This document shows positions 6,833-12,030 of a stretch of 12,030 bases of DNA, one piece after another. Numbering within the stretch: the stretch's first letter is position 1; each line of letters starts with the position of its first letter. The stretch lies in the NCBI RefSeq assembly GCF_019414865.1, contig NZ_DXLG01000046.1, positions 1 through 12,030 of the forward strand, written 5' to 3'. Under the pieces are notes generated by a model. It was not told the DNA's origin, did not search any database, and was given only the letters and a program-made list of their open reading frames with translations. The position numbers and the translations under genes were made by a program. This DNA comes from Veillonella sp. GTDB taxonomy: Bacteria; Bacillota; Negativicutes; Veillonellales; Veillonellaceae.

Positions 6833-8423
6833 ATAGTTTAGCCTCCTCCTTATCTCGGCGAGCTTGTAAGCGCTTGCCTATAACAGGGAAATGATACATA
6901 TCAGCTTTTACAACGGCCTTTGTTAACCATAAGGATAAACCATATACAAATACAGCCACAATAATAGCCGCTGCCACTGCACCACCATTGCCGAATAACT
7001 CTACAGTAGTCACATACACTACTTGTGTAGCACCGCCCATAGCCATGGCAGACACTACAATTTTTAATAGCTCTAATTTATTAAGTACAGATCCTACATA
7101 TTTTTTAACAAATATATAGTTTATGAATGCCGCAATGGCAAAATTCAAATTCGTTGCCCATGCAGCACCATTAATGCCTAGCTCAATAGTACCTGTCAAT
7201 TCATAGTCTAAGAAGGTCTTAGCCAACAAACCAATAAAAATGGCTATCATAGGAATAACAGTTCTGCCTAACCCTTGCAAGATGCCTGCTGTAATCTGTT
7301 GCCAACCTAAGAATATAATGCTCAAGCTAATAACAGCAATAACAGGACCTGCATGAGGTGTTGCATATATCAGTTTAGATATAGGTGTCGCCAACACACA
7401 GAGGCCGATACAGGCTGGAATAGTAAACATATTTGCAATTTTAATGGCTGTTCCAGCGCGCTGCACAATACGTTGTACATCACCTTGGGCATGCGCTTCC
7501 GATACGGCTGGTACAAGACTAGCAGCTAGAGATGTAGTCAAAATAATGGGCAACCCAATCAACGATGTAGCCATCCCTGTAAGATAACCAAATTGTGTGG
7601 TCGCTTCATTGAGATAAAACCCAATATCCATCAAACGCTTTGGCACGATAAATGTATCGATAAGGGATACCATAGGCAGCATAATATTGGCCATCGAAAC
7701 AGGTATGGCCAAACTAAATAGTCGTTTCACTACAGAACTATTACTTTCACCAACAGCATTCGGATTCTGCTGAGCCAACATTTGCGCCCGTACACGACGT
7801 TGACGATAGTAAAAGTAAATTAATACGAGTAATCCCGCTAATACGCCAGGGAATGTAGCAAAGGTTGCACCACCAGCCGCTAAGTGTAACCCTCTATCAA
7901 TAAAGTAATAGGCTAAGCCCACCATAGAGGATACGCGGAAGATTTGTTCAAAGACTTGGCTAGTCCCAGTAGGAACCATGTATTGGAAGCCTTGGAAGTA
8001 ACCTCTAAAACAACTCAAAATCGTAACGATAAAGATTGCTGGAGATAATAGCTGAATGGCGAGCAATGCACGAGGATCTGTAATAATATGAGAATCTATG
8101 AGCCACTGTGCACTGCCATATAAAGCAACACTAAATACAAGGCCTAACAGCGTTAACACTTTTAAAGATACGGAAAACACTTGTTGTACGCCACGCATAT
8201 CATCATTAGCTAGCTTTTCCGCAATCATAATAGATATGGCCACAGGAATGCCTGCAGCGGAAATACTAACGATAATTTGATAAATCGGATAGGCCATCAT
8301 ATATAGGCCAATCCCTTCACCACCGAGTACACGGGCAATAAGGACTTTACTGAAAGCACCAATAACCTTAACGATAATCCCAGCCAAGGTTAAAATCATA
8401 GCACCCTTTAAAAATCGATTCAT
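6816..8423 (-). CDS. SpoVB/YabM-type lipid-linked polysaccharide flippase (MOP superfamily)
   Basis: A polytopic inner-membrane protein of the MVF/MOP superfamily that includes MurJ, SpoVB, YtgP and Wzx. The 535 residues show about 14 hydrophobic segments separated by short loops. Two halves are joined by a basic, Gln-rich cytoplasmic loop (about 206-232), and the tail is charged and cytoplasmic. The family's most recognisable stretch, FRGYFQGFQYMVPTG (139-153) followed by SQVFEQIFR (155-163), is intact. It likely flips lipid II or another undecaprenyl-linked sugar, but which one cannot be told from sequence. The ATG overlaps the mfd stop as ATGA, and an AAGGAGGG site lies inside the last mfd codons, so translation is coupled. 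The mfd-flippase-mazG order matches the B. subtilis mfd-spoVT-yabM-yabN locus, favouring a YabM/SpoVB-type name. Confidence 0.88.
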   Translation of the reverse strand: MNRFLKGAMILTLAGIIVKVIGAFSKVLIARVLGGEGIGLYMMAYPIYQIIVSISAAGIPVAISIMIAEKLANDDMRGVQQVFSVSLKVLTLLGLVFSVALYGSAQWLIDSHIITDPRALLAIQLLSPAIFIVTILSCFRGYFQGFQYMVPTGTSQVFEQIFRVSSMVGLAYYFIDRGLHLAAGGATFATFPGVLAGLLVLIYFYYRQRRVRAQMLAQQNPNAVGESNSSVVKRLFSLAIPVSMANIMLPMVSLIDTFIVPKRLMDIGFYLNEATTQFGYLTGMATSLIGLPIILTTSLAASLVPAVSEAHAQGDVQRIVQRAGTAIKIANMFTIPACIGLCVLATPISKLIYATPHAGPVIAVISLSIIFLGWQQITAGILQGLGRTVIPMIAIFIGLLAKTFLDYELTGTIELGINGAAWATNLNFAIAAFINYIFVKKYVGSVLNKLELLKIVVSAMAMGGATQVVYVTTVELFGNGGAVAAAIIVAVFVYGLSLWLTKAVVKADMYHFPVIGKRLQARRDKEEAKLYEEQY

Positions 8424-11400
8424 AGGCCCTCCTTAGACGATGTTTTCTGGCTAAGAGCCTTCATCACCGCTTCCGTAATGGTCAAAATAGAACCTTTCAT
8501 GCCTTTAAGGCTCACATACAATATGGCTGGCTTGGAGTCTGCAAATTTCATCTTTTTCCATAAGTCTTCTCGCACAGCCCCCATATCCCAGTCGGCCATT
8601 TTGGAATCGTCATGCCAATGAATGGTAATCTGTTGATCTCTACGGACGATACTTTTAATACCAAGTAAACGTGCTTGCTCTTTAATTTGAGCAATGCGCA
8701 ATAATCGGTCCACCGGATCTGTTGGCGTACCGAAGCGGTCAATGAGTTCATCTGTCATATCATCAAGCTGTTCTTTTGATTTAATATGTAACAATCGTTG
8801 GTATACAGAAATTTTGCGGGCACTATCTTTGATATACGCATCGTCGATAAAGGCATCTACCTCTAAATCGATGGCTGGATCAATGGAGACCTCGCGCTCT
8901 ACCTCTTTATTTTGAGCCTTCGCAATGGCTTCTTCTAACATACTTACGTACATACCAAAGCCGACAGAGGCGATGTTACCATGTTGCTGTGAACCTAAGA
9001 GATTACCAGCACCACGGATTTCTAAATCTCGCATCGCCAATTTAAAACCAGCACCGAGCTCGGTGAACTCTTCAATAGCTTTCAAGCGCTTTTCTGCAGC
9101 CTCTGAAAGCATTTTCTCAGGTCGATACATAAAGTATGCATAGGCCCGTCTACGAGAACGCCCTACGCGTCCACGCATTTGATATAGCTGAGATAAACCT
9201 AATCGATCCGCATCATAAATGATGATGGTATTGGCATTAGGAATATCTAAGCCGGTTTCAATGATACTAGTAGACAATAATACATCATAATGGCCTTCAT
9301 AGAAATCCGTCATAATTTCTTCAATTTGACGGCCCGTCATCTGACCATGAGCAATAGCATAGCGTAAACCAGGTAATGCTGATTCTAATAACTCACCCAT
9401 ATGATTAATTGATGCAACGCGGTTATATACGAAGTAAACTTGTCCGCCCCGTGCCAATTCTCGCTTGATGGCATCAGCAACGATGTTCATATCATATTCC
9501 ACCACATAGGTCTGAACCGGCAATCGTTCCTCTGGTGGCGTGTTGATAACAGACATCTCCCGAACACCTACAAGAGACATATGTAAGGTCCGAGGAATTG
9601 GGGTTGCACTCAAGGTGAGCACGTCAATATTACTAGCCCACTCTTTCCATTTTTCCTTTTGTGCTACCCCAAAGCGTTGTTCTTCATCAACAACAAGCAT
9701 GCCTAAGTCTTTAAAGACTACTTTTTTATTAAGTAGTGAATGGGTTCCGATGAGAACATCGATAGAGCCATCCTCTACACCTTTTAGAACTTGTTTCTTC
9801 TCAGATGTACTGCGGAAACGATTGAGCACATCGACTTTGACTCCAAATGGAGCAAAACGATTCCAGAAGGTTTGGAAATGTTGCTGTGCAAGAACTGTAG
9901 TCGGTACGAGCACCGCAACCTGTTTGCCACTCATAACGGCCTTAAAGATGGCACGCATAGCCACTTCGGTTTTACCAAAGCCTACATCACCTGCCAGCAA
10001 GCGATCCATAGGAACAGGTTTTTCCATGGATGCCTTGATTTCTGCTGTAGCCTGTAATTGGTCTTCCGTTTCTTCATAAGGGAAGGCATCTTCAAACTCT
10101 TGCTGCCATGGTTGATCTGGCAAAAATGCAAAGCCTTCTGTAATTTCTCGTTGTGCATAAATCTCAACGAGCTTATCTGCCAAATCATCAATGGATTTTT
10201 TTGCCTTTGTAACAACCTTAGCCCAGTCACGACCACCCATCTTATGAATACGAGGCACATCACCTTCATTACCGATGTATTTTTGTAACTGATCTAAATT
10301 GTTTGCAGGTAAGAACAGTTTATCCGTTCCCGCATAAGCGATTTCAATATAGTCGCGATGAATGCCTTCCGTTTCTATCGTTTTAAGGCCAATATACTTA
10401 CCAATACCATGCATGCTATGAACTACATAGTCACCTGGTATTAAGTCCGTAAAGTAGTTGATTTCTTGGCCCTTTTTAGGCTTGTTGCGAAGCTTACGTT
10501 TTTGTTGTCCGTAAATATTGCCTTCTACAACAACTACGAGATGGCTATTAGGTAATTCAAAACCATCGGTCAATAAACCTTGCAAAATAACGACCGTATT
10601 AGGTTTTGCAATCCATTCCTCACTATGAACAAAGGCAATTCCTTCACCTTCAAGAGCTCGTTCAATACCTTCTCGTCGTTGTTGGTTATTTAATACCAAT
10701 ACAACTTGATGATTGAGGCGATGCCATTGCTTAATTTCATCTGTTAGGAGTGGAATTTGACGTTCAAAGCTCGTCATCGTTTTACCTTGAATACCGATTG
10801 GATTAAATCCAGGTAAACCGATAGAGCGTTGTTGCATAAATGTGAAAGCTACTTGATTTGTAGCCTCTACAGTACGTTGTAATTCACTCCAGTCGCAATG
10901 ATTTTTCCGATGTGTAGGATCTTCCTTGAGGAATTTCTTTAATGCTTCCTGGATACGACCGGGCTCATCATAAATGAGAGACCCTTCTTTCACATAGGAT
11001 AATAAGGTGCAATCTGCATCACTTTTACCAAGGAATAACGGTGTCACCGTATACGAATCAATTTGTTCAATGGAACGTTGGTTCTCAACAGAGAAGAACC
11101 GCAATGTATCGATTTCATCGCCAAAGAACTCAATTCGTATTGGATGTTCACTATTAACAGGATAAATATCTAGAATATCCCCACGCACGGCAAAATGACC
11201 ACGTTGTTCCACCTGGTCTACACGTTCATATCCAATTGTAACAAGCTGTTCAAGAGCTGTATCGCGTTCAATCGTATCATTCAAAGAAAAATGTAACGAC
11301 TGGCCTGTTAAATATTGTGGAGATACTACATATTGTGTAACCTCTTCTGCATTCGCTATAACTACGGCAGGTTCTTGCCATGCTAGCAATGCTAAAGCAC

Positions 11401-11737
11401 GCATTTGTGCACCTTGATTTTCAAGGCTACGAGCAGTGGTTGTAAACTCCACATTGTCAGTTATAGGAAATGATAGGACTGGGATATTAGGCCAGAAAAA
11501 GGCTAAATCTCGTTCCCACATCTCTTTATGGTCCTTATCATGGACTACGATAACTACGGGCTTTGTAAGGCCTGTAGCAAAAGCTTGGTTTAAGAGGAAA
11601 CTCTTTTGAGATCCACTTAGACCATATATGACTGACTTTCCTTTCCGCTGAAATGCGTTTAGCCCATCCACAAAGGATGGGTTCTGTGAAAGCAGCTTAG
11701 TTAATGTATTATCCATACTGCACCATATAGTATTCAT
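8420..11737 (-). CDS. mfd: Transcription-repair coupling factor Mfd
   Basis: An ATP-driven translocase that pushes or removes RNA polymerase stalled at DNA lesions and recruits UvrA. In 1105 residues (family about 1150): the UvrB-like N-terminal module has the degenerate nucleotide loop GLSGSQKS (39-46) and RGDILDIYP (185-193). The RNA-polymerase-interacting domain begins near GDYVVHSMHGIGKYIG (435-450). The RecG-like motor has Walker A GDVGFGKTE (583-591), DEEQ (684-687), SATPIPRTL (710-718) and QMRGRVGR (853-860). The TRG segment spans about 895-930, and the C-terminal D7 domain about 960-1090. The start is uncertain: the first ATG lacks a ribosome-binding site, and ATG at 11714-11716 (Met8, MDNTLTK) has only a weak GGTG. 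It is the first gene of the operon. Confidence 0.97.
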   Translation of the reverse strand: MNTIWCSMDNTLTKLLSQNPSFVDGLNAFQRKGKSVIYGLSGSQKSFLLNQAFATGLTKPVVIVVHDKDHKEMWERDLAFFWPNIPVLSFPITDNVEFTTTARSLENQGAQMRALALLAWQEPAVVIANAEEVTQYVVSPQYLTGQSLHFSLNDTIERDTALEQLVTIGYERVDQVEQRGHFAVRGDILDIYPVNSEHPIRIEFFGDEIDTLRFFSVENQRSIEQIDSYTVTPLFLGKSDADCTLLSYVKEGSLIYDEPGRIQEALKKFLKEDPTHRKNHCDWSELQRTVEATNQVAFTFMQQRSIGLPGFNPIGIQGKTMTSFERQIPLLTDEIKQWHRLNHQVVLVLNNQQRREGIERALEGEGIAFVHSEEWIAKPNTVVILQGLLTDGFELPNSHLVVVVEGNIYGQQKRKLRNKPKKGQEINYFTDLIPGDYVVHSMHGIGKYIGLKTIETEGIHRDYIEIAYAGTDKLFLPANNLDQLQKYIGNEGDVPRIHKMGGRDWAKVVTKAKKSIDDLADKLVEIYAQREITEGFAFLPDQPWQQEFEDAFPYEETEDQLQATAEIKASMEKPVPMDRLLAGDVGFGKTEVAMRAIFKAVMSGKQVAVLVPTTVLAQQHFQTFWNRFAPFGVKVDVLNRFRSTSEKKQVLKGVEDGSIDVLIGTHSLLNKKVVFKDLGMLVVDEEQRFGVAQKEKWKEWASNIDVLTLSATPIPRTLHMSLVGVREMSVINTPPEERLPVQTYVVEYDMNIVADAIKRELARGGQVYFVYNRVASINHMGELLESALPGLRYAIAHGQMTGRQIEEIMTDFYEGHYDVLLSTSIIETGLDIPNANTIIIYDADRLGLSQLYQMRGRVGRSRRRAYAYFMYRPEKMLSEAAEKRLKAIEEFTELGAGFKLAMRDLEIRGAGNLLGSQQHGNIASVGFGMYVSMLEEAIAKAQNKEVEREVSIDPAIDLEVDAFIDDAYIKDSARKISVYQRLLHIKSKEQLDDMTDELIDRFGTPTDPVDRLLRIAQIKEQARLLGIKSIVRRDQQITIHWHDDSKMADWDMGAVREDLWKKMKFADSKPAILYVSLKGMKGSILTITEAVMKALSQKTSSKEGL

Positions 11738-11768
11738 GATTATTTAAATAAATAGTTCTAACTCATTT

Positions 11769-11777
11769 ATTATAACA
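11769..11777 (-). promoter_or_regulatory. Extended -10 promoter of the mfd operon
   Basis: The minus strand reads TGTTATAAT, a perfect extended -10; no -35 resembling TTGACA is found at 16-18 bases. The predicted start near 11762 gives a leader of about 25 nt to the first mfd ATG or about 46 nt to Met8. It lies just downstream of the tRNA terminator. Confidence 0.55.
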
Positions 11778-11786
11778 TTTTTAGGC

Positions 11787-11812
11787 AAAAAAAATAGCAC
11801 CTCAAAAGGTGC
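11787..11812 (-). terminator. Rho-independent terminator of the tRNA-Leu gene
   Basis: GCACCT (11797-11802) pairs with AGGTGC (11807-11812) around a four-base loop. On the minus strand TA and then eight T (11787-11794) follow. It lies 8 bases after the tRNA CCA end and separates the tRNA from mfd. Confidence 0.85.
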
Positions 11813-11820
11813 AATAAAGT

Positions 11821-11905
11821 TGGTGCGGGAGAAGGGACTTGAACCCCCACGCCGTAAGGCGCCAGATCCTAAGTCTGGTGCGTCTGCCAATTCCGCCACT
11901 CCCGC
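11821..11905 (-). tRNA. tRNA-Leu(UAG)
   Basis: An 85-nt class II tRNA including an encoded CCA. The acceptor stem GCGGGAG pairs with CTCCCGC, followed by discriminator A. The anticodon stem CCAGA/TCTGG encloses CTTAGGA, giving anticodon UAG (11869-11871), which reads CUA and by wobble other CUN leucine codons. The long variable arm CGCC-TTAC-GGCG is typical of leucine tRNAs. The T-arm contains GTTCAAGTC with two G-U pairs at the stem base. Confidence 0.97.
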
Positions 11906-11920
11906 GTCTCAACTGAAATA

Positions 11921-11949
11921 ATAATATCATGTATATAATTCATCGTCAA
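11921..11949 (-). promoter_or_regulatory. Sigma70-type promoter of tRNA-Leu
   Basis: The minus strand reads TTGACG (11944-11949), 17 bases, TATTAT (11921-11926). The predicted start is about nine bases before the mature tRNA 5' end, leaving a very short leader for RNase P. The tRNA is therefore an independent unit. Confidence 0.75.
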
Positions 11950-11992
11950 TCATTTTTTTAGATTTAAGTAAAATTTCATGTTGCCTCTAAAG

Positions 11993-12030
11993 TATCTACT
12001 ATATAACTAATTAAATATCTGCTATATAAC
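11993..12030. repeat. AT-rich direct repeat, two copies at window edge
   Basis: TATCTACTATATAAC (11993-12007) recurs as TATCTGCTATATAAC (12016-12030), with 14 of 15 bases identical and a period of 23. The second copy ends exactly at the window edge, so more copies may lie outside. No gene is visible in 11950-12030. Confidence 0.6.

Noticed and set aside
9540..10079. A 179-codon plus-strand open frame opposite mfd
   Set aside because: It lies wholly antisense to conserved Mfd motor motifs and has no ribosome-binding site or recognisable domain.
1..12030. CRISPR array, insertion sequence, prophage or defence island
   Set aside because: No regularly spaced repeats, transposase, integrase, nuclease or toxin-antitoxin pair is visible; nearly all of the sequence is accounted for by core genes.

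Overview
The window looks like chromosome of an anaerobic, low-GC member of the Firmicutes lineage, most likely Negativicutes and probably Veillonella or a close relative. This is inference: it rests on the AT-rich composition, a soluble [FeFe] hydrogenase, and an mfd / SpoVB-type flippase / mazG / HU gene order typical of Firmicutes but without sporulation genes. No mobile element, CRISPR array, phage gene or rRNA is visible. The window reads as core chromosome.

Layout from left to right. Positions 1-154 hold no supported gene. A terminator at 155-193 closes the minus-strand hydrogenase gene (282-1751), which has its own sigma70-type promoter with a Crp/Fnr-like half-palindrome over the -35. 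Next on the minus strand is the ABC-F ATPase gene uup (1884-3890). Divergent from uup, with overlapping -35 elements, is the only plus-strand gene: a very acidic 106-residue protein of unknown function (4003-4323). It ends in a strong hairpin that can also terminate the converging gene, an MGDG-synthase/UgtP-type glycolipid glycosyltransferase (4453-5616, minus). Positions 5699-11737 (minus) form an apparent operon transcribed right to left: mfd, a 14-segment SpoVB/YabM-type flippase, mazG and HU, with overlaps of 4 and 17 bases and then a 51-base gap, closed by a terminator at 5656-5683. At the right edge lie tRNA-Leu(UAG) with its own promoter and terminator (minus), and a short AT-rich direct repeat that runs to the window end.

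Functionally the operon joins genome maintenance (Mfd, transcription-coupled repair; MazG, NTP pool cleaning; HU, nucleoid) with an envelope lipid-linked-sugar flippase. Uup belongs to the ribosome-associated or replication-intermediate-associated ABC-F proteins. The hydrogenase disposes of fermentative electrons as H2, and the glycosyltransferase acts on membrane diacylglycerol-type lipids.

I found no convincing new multi-gene system. The best leads are the acidic orphan protein with its divergent promoter, the Met-to-Thr change and Cys-containing tail in the hydrogenase, and the Crp/Fnr-like site at the hydrogenase promoter.
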